Shown here: positions 39,742 through 50,999 of the stretch, piece after piece
Numbering within the stretch: position 1 is the stretch's first letter
How the letters are laid out: each line of letters opens with the position of its first letter
Assembly: GCA_905221605.1 (NCBI GenBank)
Contig: CAJNDS010001413.1
Coordinates: forward strand, 565,501-625,500
Source of the DNA: Symbiodinium natans
Taxonomy: Eukaryota; Sar; Dinophyceae; Suessiales; Symbiodiniaceae
Reading direction: 5' to 3'
Length of the DNA: 60,000 nt
Made by a program: the position numbers and the translations under genes
The notes under the pieces: model-generated
Seen by the model: the letters and a program-made list of their open reading frames with translations, nothing else
What the model was told of the DNA's origin: nothing
Databases searched by the model: none

Positions 39742-42700
39742 AGGTGCCGATCCGAAGCCGCGATCCAAGCTGATGCAGGAAGTTGACAAGGTGCCCTGAT
39801 TTGCCTTATGTAGATTTATGTAGTATTTCGCCTTACATCTTGCAGCTCTACTAGCGCCTTGCTGGTGGTTGCTGTGCTGCTCCCAAGTTCCTATGACAGC
39901 AGGTCGGAATAAAGAAGAAGGACATCCCGGAGGCCCTTTAAGGTAGCTTCGTGCCACGGGAAGCTGGAGTTTACAGGACCATGCCGCAGCATGTCAGGCA
40001 GAGCAGAAGAAGGAAGAGAACAACAAAGCGGACAAGGCCAAGCCTGTCTTTTGATGTCCCCCACTTCTGGATTGACCTCGAAACTCCTAAACGATTCTGA
40101 CCTCTTGCATTCCTTTTTCAGGAGGCCAAGCCTGAGAACGCAGACAACAAAAAGGAGAAGGAGGATGCAAAAGAAAAGAAGGAGGAGAAGGAGGACAAGA
40201 AGCCGGAGGACAAACCGAAAGAGTCTGACAAAAAAGATGAAAGCCAGGAGGGTAAGAAGGACGATGCCAAGGCGGAATGTGTGCTTCCATTAGGATTTCT
40301 TGTGGGCCTGCCCTGCAAGCCATGGTGTACTGGAGCCAGATCTGGATCAGGAGAAGGGCGAGGCTGTGAAGAAGGAAGACAAGACAGAAGAGAAGAAGGA
40401 AGAAAAGAAGGAAGACAAGAAGGAAGACAAAAAAGACGAGAAGAAGGAGGACAAGAAGGAGGAGAAGCAGGAGGAGAAGAAGGAGGAGAAGAAGGACGAG
40501 AAGAAGGAGGAGAAGAAGGAGGAGAAGAAGGAGGAGAAGAAGGACGAGAAGAAGGACGAGAAGAACGATGATAAGAAGGAGGATAAGAAGGATGAGAAGA
40601 AGGACGAGAAGAAGGCTGATCATGACTTGAATTGGTTAAGATGATGGTGTGATCTGTTTGCAGCCATGGCAGTCTCAGGCTCGTTGTACCTCATGACAGG
40701 CACGAGGGACTGTAGTAAGTAGGAAAGCGATGGCAAGGATGCTGCCGCTGACAAGCCGAAAGAAGAAGCCAAGGCTGAGAAGGACACCGACCAGAAACCG
40801 GAGAAGAAGGAAGAAAAGAAGGAAGACAAGAAGGCCAGCAGAGTTGAGAGAGAGAGAGAGAGAGAGATAAACTAGGGGCTCTTTCGGGGTTACAAGTGCC
40901 CGCAAGGGGACCCCCTCGGCTCTGCTGAACGGTCTCAGCTTCACTGCCCCACAGATTTAGTCCTCTGTAGCAGGTCTGATACTGGAGAGTTTTGTGCCAA
41001 AATCTTTCGCTGCTCTCTCGGTAGAGGAGGAGAAGAAAGATGAAGCCGAGAAGAAGGTGGAGAAAGATGAGAAGAAGGAGCACAGCGAGAAGGTCATGCA
41101 GCATGCAACGTTTTCGGAGAGTCCGCATGCACGTTTGGATCCAGGGCCTCGAGCGCAGCATGGCATATGGCATGGATGCTGCCATGTTGAGGAGACATCA
41201 GAGTCCAAGAAAGAGACGTCCGAGGCATGTTATGGGATCTAGAGACATGCAGTAGACACGTATGGATCAGCGGCCCAGCTCCTTGCCAGACCTTCTCTAT
41301 CTCACCCCCGCAATCTACATGCACGGTGAGCCCTGTGAAAGGCTAAAGGTGATGACAAGAAGGAAGAGAAGCCAAAAGAAGCCAAGCCCGAGGCTGCTTT
41401 GGGTTGCTTTGCTGCTTTTGTTGCCTTCGGTGCTTGTGGACCCGCTTGGGGAATGCAGGCGCCGCCGAGCCCACCACCGAGCCCACCACCGGGCCCTGTC
41501 GCAGATGCATCCGGTCAGCGCTTAAGCTCGCTCGCTCCCCAGTCAGAAGATGCATGGGCACGCTGGGGTTGATCTGCTGCCTACCTGTGCCTCGTGGCGG
41601 GCAAACTACCTAGGTTGCCTGGTTTTTCGACCGTTTTCAGTGATGGTCAGTAACATGGAACGACACTCATGACTGCTCACGATGTGCCCTGCCCCAGAGA
41701 TGTCGGAAGCTCGGCACCTTGTCCCTTTTTTGCTTTGCTTCAGGCATGTTGCCTCCATTGCCAGCCCGGGACCCGGTCCATGTCAGGAGTCATAAAGGTG
41801 CCGCCATGTTCTTTGGGGGCTGTTCAGCTAGGTTCAGCTAAGGTGCCCCAGAAAGGCCCATAGTAATAACATGGACAAGTAAGGAGTAGAGACGAAATCA
41901 GGCAACATAGTCCCCCCAACTCTCAGACTGCCCTCCCGAACGTAGAGAAGAGATGGCAGACTGTTCCTGCTTTCCCATCCAGGAAACCCAAAGCCTCAAC
42001 ACTGCATCCCCCTCCCCCTCCCCCCTGAACATCCTGTGGCCCCAAACCCTAAGCCTTAAATCTCACCCGAAACCCTAAACCCTACATCCTAAACCCTAAG
42101 CCCCAAAACCACAAACCCCAAAACCCTAAAACCCCGGAGCCCTGATGTTCCCTGGAGCCCTCGTCCAGGCCAGGATGGCGGCGAGGCGGCCCTGAAAGGA
42201 ATCCGAGAGTTCTTCGGCAGCCGCGAGGCCCGTTTGGGGTTGAGGGTTGAGGGTTGAGGGTTTAGGGTTTGGGGGGTTCGAGGTTTGAGGGACTTTTTCA
42301 GGGGATGATAGGGTTCGTGGAGTAGTTTAGAGCTTTCAGGGTTTTTGGGTCTCACGTTCCTCTGCGCGTGCTTTCGCTGCTTGGAGGCTGAGCTGGAGAA
42401 AGCGCTGGAGGCGCAGAAGAAGAGGCGAGGCAACCCTGAATTCCCTAAACCCAAAGCCCCAAGCGCTCCGGAGCTTGATGAGAGGCAAGAGAAGATGATT
42501 GCCGAGATGGAACGCCAAACAGAGGAGATCCAGAATAAGATGGAGGTCCGAATCCACGAAGCAGCGGCAGCCACGACCAGCCACGGCCCTTTGAGAGGCT
42601 CAACTTGCAGAAGAAGTTCGCCTCGGACTTAGACCCCTTACATTTGGCTTTTGTCGAACGCCGGGTGATTTTTTGCACTGGGTTGTGTGTGTGTGTGTGC

Positions 42701-45700
42701 GCACGCTGCGCGCGCCCTTCTCCAGCGAGATCGCGGTGGATTTGTTGCTCAGGGGTCGGCACCGAGCTTCGGGAACGAATCGAGGCTTTGCAGGTGGGCT
42801 GCCTGGGCATTGCCTAGGCCTAGGAACTCTGCCTAGTGTATGCGCTGCTTCCAGTCTGCATGCTTCTGGCTTTGACCTGGCCAGGAGACGTACACAAGCG
42901 TGAGTGACCAGCTGGAGATGTCACAGATTTCCAACGAGAAGCTGCAGGCTGGAGTGGTTGCAACGTGCTCAAACGTGCTCATACCATACAGTACCCAGAC
43001 TGTACCTGGTCTGTGCTCTACTGCTGTCGTTGTGAAAGACAAGCTGCATTGCGCGTTCAAAGCAAAACGACAAGGTGGATCGGGATGAGCTGCGGCAGGA
43101 CTGCCGCGAGCTTTTGCATGACCTATGTCACCTAGTTAAATCCATTCTAGGTTACCTTTTCGGGTGCCTGTTGGCAGTCATCTGCCTCCGTCACAGGACG
43201 TTCAGAAGTTGGAGGAGATGCTGAAGTGCGGAGCTCAGGGTTCCGTTTTGATGCGTCTTCATGGCTACGCTGATGCTCCGTCACTCGCGGAGCATTGGAG
43301 ATGGAAAGGGATGGGCTGAATGCAATGCTTCCCGGCAGGGAAGAGCAAGAGAGAAATGAAAAGCAGAAGAAGGACGCAGAAGAAGAAGCGAAAAAGAAAG
43401 AGGCCGATGCTCCATGGCGAGTATGTGGAAACCTCTTGTGTGCACAAACTTTGTGTCTCTTTGAGGGCTTAGGGATGTTTCGGGTTGACAGGAACAGCTG
43501 GCGAAGCTTGAAGAGAAGAAGAAGGAGCTTACCATCACCGTGAGGAACGGGGGTGGGGCATGAAGACGTCACTTAAGTGCTTCCATGAACATCTGCGTGA
43601 CGGCTTTGAAATGGCCATGGCTGCTTGTCAGGGAGCTTGACAAGCAGATGCAGGCAAAGCCACCTCTGCCGTTTTCTGGGGGTTCTCCTACTTTATCCCT
43701 GCGCCATGTCTGTTATGCTATGCCCCAGGCGGAGCGTGAGTCAGCTACAAAGAAGGCAGCTCACCCAGTCCATCCCGAAGTCCCAGACGCACGTGGTTTG
43801 ATGTCCATGTCACGACGTCCTAAACTGCACCTGCAAACCTCCGCGGAGCTGGCTCAGCAAAGCCAGTCAACAGTTGACCTGGTGGTGAACGCATGCAGTC
43901 TCTCTCTCTCTCTCTCTCCCTCTCTCTCTCTCTCTCTTTGTGGCTGGTCTTCAGCTTTCAGCTGCATCGCATACCGAGGAAGAGAAGATCCGCACCGAGC
44001 TGACAGATACACGCGAGGCGTTCGCAGCTGAGTGCCTGGAGAGAAGAGGAACATCAGCGGCAGGGGGTTCAAAGTGCTAAAAAGTGTGACTGCCGGAACT
44101 GCCTTTGATTGTTTCGCTGAGGCTGACATCCTCGAGGAATGAGACCAGCCAAGTGCCGGGCCTACCTTGCAGTTAGCTCTGAAGGCACAGTTAACGGTCG
44201 TTGTCCGAAGTTCCTGCGAGTATACGACGTATGTGCGCAGGTTGTCAGCGAGCTGAAGACCGCCCGAAAAGAGAACGCGGCCCTGAACGAGAAGGCTGCT
44301 GCTACACACGTCAGGTTTCATGCTTCCCTTCCCTCACTGGTGCAGTGCTACGCTGAAAGGCAACTTCTGAAAGGCAACATACTCGTCAGGGAGCATCGTG
44401 GTTCTCAGAAACGTTTCGAGCGCCTGCAAAAGGTACGCAGCGTGGAGGACAGCCTGAAGGCTTCCAAGGAGCAGCAGGAGGCAAGCAAGCGCTGCTCAAC
44501 TCCCCGTGCGAGTCGCCCCACCTGACTCCATGCGATTGAACTGCAGCATGTTCTATTGAAGTTGAGCTTTCGTCTTCGCATGTGAGCGTTGGTGACGGCC
44601 CGTGGTTGACCTGCTCGCAGTTGCTGAATGCCAAGCTCAAGGAAGTCATGGCTGAAGGCCGGAGCAAGAGCCGGGCACAGCATGCCCTGGAACTGGAGCC
44701 GGTCTTGCCATTGTTTTGTCTGTGTAATTTCGCACGTGTTGTCATTGAGTGTCCTAGAGTCTGCTAGAGTAGACTTGATGGCCTGTGAGCTGAAAGGCGA
44801 TGCGCTGAAGAAAGAAACCGAGATGCTCAAGGAAGCTGCGGTTGTGGCTGCAGGACATTGGGAAGAAGGGACTCGGGTGTCTTTCCCCCGGCCCCAGGGT
44901 GGAGGTCAAGTCATGCCAACTTGTTGGTTTTTGAGACATGTGCTGGTGAGGACGCGAGCAGAACTACTTCATGATGATGAAGAAGTTTGCGGCGAAAAGC
45001 AAGGTGCCAGCTCCAGAGTTGCCCCCAACTCAAGACCACACAATAAGATCTACGGTTTAGGGTTTGGGGTTTAGGGTTTTAGGGATTGTGCTTGTAACAG
45101 CCTCACAAGTCCGCACAGAACCTGATGCAGGCTCCCTAAGTGAAAGAATCCTCAGCGGCACTTGCGACGTCAAATGCGGGTTTACGGAAATAAGGGACCC
45201 CGAATATCGACCCCCAAATAGTTAGGTTCCCTTTACAATAAGGACCCCAGTAAGGTACCCCTGGTCGTTGCACTGTCGCACTGTCAGGAGCTGGAGGAGC
45301 GACTACCAGTCATGGAGGAGGAAAACAAGCGCTTGCTCGACCGCATCAGCCGGAATCTCAAAGGGACTTCGTGAATTTGGGGGGGGGCATCTTTCGGCCT
45401 CTTTCGGGGTGGGCTGTGACTTGCCGTGATGATCTGTCCTATGGATTCTTCCCAGGCCAGCTCGAGGTCGTAGCCGAAAATGCAGCTTGTCTGCAGCTGC
45501 ATCCAGACAGATTTGACTAGCAGTGTGTTTAGCTCCTGGAACTGCTGCAGCTCCGTGCATAGGAAGGAGTCTTGCTCTTGTTTCCAAGGAAAAGAAGCTT
45601 TCCAAGCAGCTAGAGGCCTTGGTCATGATGCAACTCAGTGTTGCATGATTCCCAGACCTGCATGGCAAGCATGGCAAGCAGGTCTCCACAAGCGAGAACG

Positions 45701-48700
45701 AGCAGCTTGCACAAGAGCTGCAAAGTCTCGAAGCAAGCTTGAAGAGCAGCAGCGCTCAGCAATTGCTGGCCTGGAATTCCCTTCGAACATCTGAGTATGT
45801 TTTGAATCACTGTTCTGCAGGCTTTCTGTGCATCTAGAAAATTGTGCTGGCACGTCCTTGAGCAGTCAGGCAAGGACCAGCATGTTGAGAAGCTGACCGT
45901 TGACCTTGAGGCCTTCGATGTCGCGAGCAACCTTTTGCATGTAGCTTTGATGGTCTGTGCCTCTCCGGCATCGAGTATCGAGTGTGGTGACATTCCTCTG
46001 TCACCCTGCGTCCAGAACAGCCACAATGAGAAGAAGTTGATCAAGCAAAAGTCGCAGCCAGCCTGAATGGGACTAGCCGACGAGCTTCAGGGCATGTGGA
46101 TTGCAATGAGATTCGTATGCGGCAAGCTCGAGATGGTCACGGTTGGGAATGTAAAGCAGAAAGCATCCTCACACTGAAGAGCCGAGTGTTCATGTGTCCC
46201 AAGCGCCCAACCTGCCAAGGGAAGAGTTTCAGGAGCATGCCGAGAAGAGATTCAGAGAAGCGGAAGACAAGATTTGGGCAACCACTGAGAAGGCCTCTTT
46301 TGCACATCGATTGCAATTGCCACGTGCGCACGTGGCACGCGCTCTGTTCGGGAAGGTGGTGCAGGCCAAAGCAGAGACAAAGTACGCGCTTCTCGACGGC
46401 ACCCAGATGCTGAAGACACGGGTTTGTACTTTATGAAAGTAGAAGCAGTTGTGTATCACCGCAGTTTGGCACGGCCCGGAGCTGCGTTGCAGTTGCTACA
46501 TCTTCAGGCTCAAGGCAGCTGAGCGTGCAAAGCAGGCCACAGTCTGCAACCCCCCTGGGCCCTAAGCCGGATGCCCTAAACCCCCTCGCTGACAGGATGC
46601 TGCAGAGGAGAAGAAGGAGCTGACCAAGGCAAAGCTGTTGGGACCTGCTAGTAACAATAGAAGGTGCTGCTCAAAGTGTGCTGGGCGAGCTTCGTTTAAT
46701 GCCATCATGTACACAAGCTGACGGGGTGGAGGGAAGTTTGCATTCACTTCAGGAATCGGCACCTTGTGGCTGCAGACTCTGTGTAACAAACATGCAGTCG
46801 AGAGCCGAATCTGTTTCGAATTCCCTGAGCTTTGGGGTGGACATAGCAGCTCTGCTATCCGAAGTTGGTTGCCCTCGAGGCTGCGGAGAAGGCACGACAA
46901 CAAGCCGAGGAGCGAGCGCTGCCCTCGGTCAAGATGGGCCATCAAGGTTTGTTGGGTTTCTTGCGTTTCTTGCGTTTCTTGGGTTTCTTGCGTTTCTTGA
47001 GTTTCTTGGGTTTGTTGGGTTTGTTGGGTTTCTTGGGTTTATTGGGTTTATTGGGTCTACTGGGTTTCTTGGGTTTCATTGGTCGTCCGACTGGATCAGG
47101 GGTCACTTCGGCTGTTCCCAGGTGCGATCCGAGGCTGAGAAGGCAGCCGCAGCGCACCAACGAGCCGAGCAGGTGCCACACCGGTAGTCGGAAGGGACGC
47201 ATGTTCAGAGAGGGACGCGCCGGAAGAGAGCAGCGATAAGAACCCTAAACCCTAAACCCTAAACCCTGAACCCTAAACCCTAAACCCTGAACTCTGAACC
47301 CTGAACCCTAAACCCCCTAAACCCTACACCACTGGAAGGCAGCAGCTGACAAGGAACAGGCCTTGAAGGATGCCCATGCGACAAAGAAAAAAGCTGAGGC
47401 GCGTTTAGGGCTTAGGGTTTAGGGTTTAGGGTTCAGGGCTTAGGTTTAGGTACAAAGGTTGCGAAAGCCAGTTGAGCAAGAATGGTGCGCATGCATGGAC
47501 AGAAAAGGGCTTTTTGGCACTCAGGGCCTGCCTGTTATCTCTGTCTCGCATTCAACCTCAGGCTGACAAGAAGGAGGCCATCGCGAAAGCGGATGCAGCT
47601 CGTAAGGCAGCTGAAGAGCAGGCAAAACTGCGATTTTGCAAGAAAAGAGACTGTTAGGCCAACTCCCTCCTAAAACCCCTAAACCCTAAACCCTAAACCC
47701 TAAACCCTAAACCCTAAACCCTAAACCCTAAACCCTAAACCCTAAACCCTAAGCCCTAAGCCCTAAGCCTGACCCAAGGCATGCTCAGATGCACAGCGTC
47801 TTGTCAGGCTGCCAGGGAGGCCAAGGAGGCATTCAAAGCAAAGCAGGCCGCAGAGGATGCGAAGGTCGGGCGAACTTTTGCTACTAACAGTTCTGAATAG
47901 GGTTTAGGGTTTAGGGTTTAGGGTTTAGGGTTTAGGGTTTCTGAATAGGGATTTCAGGTACCTCCTATTGCAAGCCCCTGTTATTGACTGCTAGTATAAG
48001 GGGGAACATCCTTCTTAGATGATGGGGCCCTTTTGCAGTACCCTACATACAAGGCTCCGTAGTAAAATCGAACCCGGACCATAGTTCAGGGAACCTCCCA
48101 TGTGCTTCGGTCGGGTTTCTGGCTGCATTTCCTCTATGGGTAGGGAGCTTCTGTAACCCGGGGATGACGAGGCAGACAAGAAGTATGCCCTTGCAGATGC
48201 TGCAGAAGCCAAGACGCTCGAATAAGCTTCGAGGTTTGCCCCAAGGGCTGCTGAGCGTGGGTAGAAGCGGAGCTCTTCTGGTGTGCCCTGCCTGGCTAAG
48301 GAAAGCAGCCGAAAAGGCCACACAGGAAGCCATCAATGCTGCTGACCAGGCCATTCTCTTCAAAACACCAGAAACAGAAGTGGTGTCTCCCATCGCGTCT
48401 GTCCAAGGCCATAGCGGCAGCGGATGCAAAGGTGCAGGAGCAGGTGTCTGCCGCCAAAGCCGCGCACCAGGCCAAAGAACAGGCCGAGGCCGAAGACGCT
48501 GCTCTCTTACGCCTGGGTGCTTTTGTTGAGGGCCTGGCATGCGGACTCGTTGAAGTGCCAGGCCGCCAAGGCGAAAGCCTTGGAGGACGCAGCACGAGAA
48601 TCTAGAGAAAGTAGAGCAGCGGCATGCGGTGGCAATGGGATTGGTTCGTGTTGTTGTTTGTGTTTCATGCGAAGCTATGGTCTCAACTTCTCATTTCTGG

Positions 48701-50970
48701 ACTGTGGAGGAAGCCCTGTCCGCACGACGAATAGCTGAACAGGCGACTCCGGGCAAACGTGAAGCCATCGCGTTTGGAATGACATGTTGTGCTCGTGCTC
48801 TTTTGAAGGCAAAGCTAGCAGAGCATGAGGCTCTCTCCGAGATGAGGCCTGGGAACATACGGGGCCCCGACATGTCCTGCCCGGATCGCAGAAGATCGGG
48901 TGACCGCAAGAGGGCAAGGAAAGGGGGGGGAAGGGGGGGAGGGGAACTGAAAGGACCCTTTTTTTTCCCTGACTTTTTGCCCTTCACTCCCTTCGATTCC
49001 TTCAACCTGCAGGGAATTGACCGAGAAGCAGGCGGCGGACTTGCATGCCAAGGTGCATCCCGCCAGTCCTTCTTTGGTGCTTCTAATGGTACAAGAATGC
49101 AAGAATACGAGAATACAAGAATACAAGAGTACAATAATGCAAGCAGCCAAGAATACAAGGATACAAGAAGAGAAATCATGCAATCTGCAATCACATAAAG
49201 TGCTAATACTATAGTAGCAATGTAGGAGAAATATAGGAAGTGTATAGCAGCAGTATAGTAGTACCATACTAGTAATATAGTAGTAGTGTAGTAGTAAGTA
49301 GTATAGTAGTAGTATAGTAGCAGTCTTGTAGTGGTATAGTAGTAGTATAGTAGTAAGATAGTCGTAATTTAGAAAATATAGTAGTTTAAGAACACATTGA
49401 TATGCAATCATACAAAACAATGTATAATAGTCTAAGAATACATAGTTCTTTTTTTACAACATATTTTTTCAAATACTTCAAGAACATGGTACTCTCGTCG
49501 TGTGAGGATACAAGAAGACTAGGAGTTTCTCATGGATTTGTGTCTCTCCTGTTTGCACCTTCAGGCTGCCGCTGCCAAGAAAGCAGTGGAAGAAGCACAG
49601 GCACCTGTGAGATGTCACGTCGTTCGTGTTTAAACCTTTGTTAAGGGTTATAGAGACTTACAGAAGGGGCGGTGCTGGGTGCTAGTCTGCACCCAAGGTT
49701 GCCCCAGTAGCTGTCCTACAATATTGGTTGGTTTATCTTTGTTGTAACTCAGCTACTATCAGTTAATGTTCAAGCTGGCTTGTCAGCAAAGGGATTTGCT
49801 TGTAAGCAACACGGCTTGCTTATCAGCTTGTCTGTAAAAGGGGAGGGGCAGGGAAGGGGAGGGGGCGAGTGGGGTAGGGGGTTTTTGGTTGTTGGCTTTT
49901 TCTTGCGCAAACCCCGCCCCTCACCCTTTTGAGGCTATTACTGTAGTGTTTAGGATGTGTTTTTTGGAGAACGACGTTTAGTGTTGAATGCTTAGGGAAA
50001 CTATTTAGGAAGAATCTTCAATGTTCAGAGATGCTGTTTCATGCTTTGAGCAATTGGTTAGGGAACTTCTGTACTTGTAGACGCTTGCACGCGCCACTTC
50101 GGCAGCCGGGCCGGCCCAACGTCGGGTGCAGCGTGCGCGTCGCAGGCGAAGGAAGCCACAGTCAAATGTCGTTTGGTGCTGGCTAGGGGGGGGGGGCAAG
50201 GCCTCATAAGGCATCGGAGGATTCCCAGAAGCTAGAGGGTTGGAGGGTGTTTGCTGGCACTCCCAGGCAAGGGGGGTTTCGGGAAAAGTCAAGGAGCACT
50301 GTGTTTTGTGTTTCTTGGCGCGCCTGCTGAGGGAGGCGGGAGAGGGGGCCAGGGAAGGAGACGAGATCCTGTGTGCTTATTCTAGACGCCCCTGGGCCGG
50401 AAGCCGAGGTGAACATTTAGGGACTTCATTTCACATTACACAAGAGCGCCCAAGACTGTCCCTCCCGACCCTGAGGGTAGAAACCCTCAACCCTAAACCC
50501 TAAACCCTAAACCCTAAACCCTAAACCGTGGCTGGAACCGAGGCTGCGCAGGCCAAGCTCACGGCACAGGCTGAGAAGGCACGTGCGGCTGCCCAGGACA
50601 CGAGAGCCACACAGAGCCCTGAAGAGCTCCCCTTGCAACCCTTGCAACCCTTGCAACCCTTGCAACCCTTGCAACCCTTGCAACCCTTGCAACCCTTGCA
50701 ACCCTTGCAACCCTTGCAACCCATCAACCCTTGCAACCCTAAACCCTAAACCCTAAACCCTGAACCCTAAACCCTAAAACCCTGGACCCCAACCCCAAGC
50801 TCGAAGCCCTAGACCCGATTATGCGAGCCGTGAGAATCCCTGTGTGAGCTCCGGCGCGAAGGTATCGGTGAAAGCATCCTCTGAATGTGTCCTATGAATG
50901 TGCTTCAGTTCTAGCCTTGCTTTGAGATGAAGGAGAAAGCCCAGCTTGCCGCAGATCTGAAGAGACTTGG
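39742..50970 (+). CDS. Long coiled-coil protein gene split into about 50 small exons
   Basis: Short plus-strand stretches with strong Lys/Glu/Ala bias and heptad-like spacing recur every 100-300 bp, most flanked by AG before and GT or GC after. Together they would encode one protein: a Lys/Glu/Asp tract (39.99-41.39 kb), mixed coiled coil rich in Leu, Glu, Lys (42.38-46.29 kb), then an Ala-rich coiled coil (46.60-50.97 kb). Introns between them contain simple repeats and telomere-like CCCTAAA blocks. No catalytic domain was seen; a filament, cytoskeletal or chromosome-structural role is possible but is a guess. Ends of the gene are not determined, and it could be more than one gene. Confidence 0.6.
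39998..40045 (+). CDS. Exon, [16 protein letters not shown]
   Basis: Sixteen codons between CAG (39995-39997) and GTCTTT. Two shorter candidates precede it: [16 protein letters not shown] (about 39743-39790) and [12 protein letters not shown] (about 39904-39939). Confidence 0.55.
40122..40266 (+). CDS. Exon, Lys/Glu/Asp-rich
   Basis: Begins after a pyrimidine-rich CTTTTTCAG acceptor with [20 protein letters not shown] and ends near GKKDDAK, before a possible GC donor. Confidence 0.6.
40351..40614 (+). CDS. Exon, 88-residue KEEKKDEKK tract
   Basis: Starts [20 protein letters not shown] after CAG and continues with EEKK/DEKK units to KDEKK before GCTGAT (possible GC donor). This is the largest exon seen and its codons vary (AAG/AAA, GAG/GAA/GAC), which favours coding over a pure microsatellite. 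Confidence 0.65.
40723..40836 (+). CDS. Exon, [15 protein letters not shown]...
   Basis: After GTAG; reads [20 protein letters not shown] and then [17 protein letters not shown]. An (AG)n tract follows in the intron. Three further exons come next: [20 protein letters not shown] (41026-41091), ESKKETSE (about 41200-41224) and [15 protein letters not shown] (about 41347-41392). A Pro-rich exon (about 41458-41513) may follow. Confidence 0.55.
42050..42135 (+). repeat. CCCTAAA-like block (intronic)
   Basis: Degenerate CCCTAAG/CCCTAAA copies ahead of the mixed coiled-coil exons; the opposite orientation GGGTTTAGGG occurs at about 42240-42275. Confidence 0.75.
42382..46290 (+). CDS. Middle coiled-coil exons
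   Basis: Representative exons (approximate): 42382-42545 [14 protein letters not shown] and [19 protein letters not shown]; 42758-42793 [12 protein letters not shown]; 42889-42946 [16 protein letters not shown]; 43071-43122 [18 protein letters not shown]; 43338-43420 [20 protein letters not shown]; 43491-43540 [16 protein letters not shown]; 43955-44040 [19 protein letters not shown]; 44241-44310 [20 protein letters not shown]; 44400-44480 [20 protein letters not shown]; 44786-44845 [15 protein letters not shown]; 45288-45360 [20 protein letters not shown]; 45680-45775 [18 protein letters not shown]; 46215-46290 [19 protein letters not shown]. Leu/Ala at a/d-like positions support coiled coil. 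Confidence 0.6.
43897..43936 (+). repeat. (TC)n microsatellite
   Basis: About 20 CT units with one interruption, within an intron of the coiled-coil gene. Confidence 0.9.
46599..50970 (+). CDS. C-terminal Ala-rich coiled-coil exons
   Basis: Representative exons (approximate): 46599-46640 [10 protein letters not shown]; 46873-46935 [19 protein letters not shown]; 47120-47180 [18 protein letters not shown]; 47335-47400 [19 protein letters not shown]; 47562-47630 [20 protein letters not shown]; 47810-47868 [19 protein letters not shown]; 48165-48215 [15 protein letters not shown]; 48300-48352 [16 protein letters not shown]; 48405-48515 [20 protein letters not shown]; 48545-48605 [19 protein letters not shown]; 49012-49055 [12 protein letters not shown]; 49564-49605 [12 protein letters not shown]; 50525-50610 [20 protein letters not shown]; 50921-50970 [15 protein letters not shown]. 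The repeated A-x-x-A-E/K pattern suggests internal duplication of a small exon. Confidence 0.6.
46947..47083 (+). repeat. 9-bp minisatellite, TTTCTTGGG type
   Basis: About 15 copies of GGGTTTCTT with variants GTT, ATT, CTACT. The Phe-Leu-Gly frames across it are artefacts. Intronic. Confidence 0.9.
47241..47330 (+). repeat. Telomere-like CCCTAAA block (intronic)
   Basis: About 12 copies, some CCCTGAA. The opposite orientation (TTAGGGTTTAGGG) appears at about 47405-47452. Confidence 0.9.
47672..47768 (+). repeat. Telomere-like CCCTAAA block (intronic)
   Basis: Eleven near-perfect CCCTAAA units then three CCCTAAG. Confidence 0.92.
47899..47942 (-). repeat. Telomere-like TTTAGGG block (intronic)
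   Basis: Six perfect TTTAGGG units, opposite in orientation to the previous block across one exon (47810-47868). Confidence 0.92.
49086..49340 (+). repeat. AATACAAG-type and TAGTAGTA-type tandem repeats
   Basis: First AAGAATACAAGAATAC-like 8-mers (49086-49170), then AT-rich TAGTAGTAGTATAG repeats. Intronic. Confidence 0.8.
49640..50475. other. Long intron-like stretch
   Basis: No exon recognised; G-rich runs at 49838-49880 and 50187-50197. Confidence 0.4.
50482..50527 (+). repeat. Telomere-like CCCTAAA block abutting an exon
   Basis: Six CCCTAAA units run directly into the candidate exon [15 protein letters not shown]. Confidence 0.9.
50634..50725 (+). repeat. 9-bp minisatellite, CAACCCTTG type
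   Basis: Ten copies of CTTGCAACC, then CCATCAACC; followed by CCCTAAA repeats at 50734-50780. Intronic. Confidence 0.92.
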
Positions 50971-50999
50971 ATAGTGAGCTTAGTTCTCGTGTGCGCCTC

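Noticed and set aside
40087-40623. Leu-rich minus-strand frame resembling a membrane protein
   Set aside because: It is the complement of the Lys/Glu codons on the plus strand; the plus-strand reading has splice-site context and consistent neighbours.
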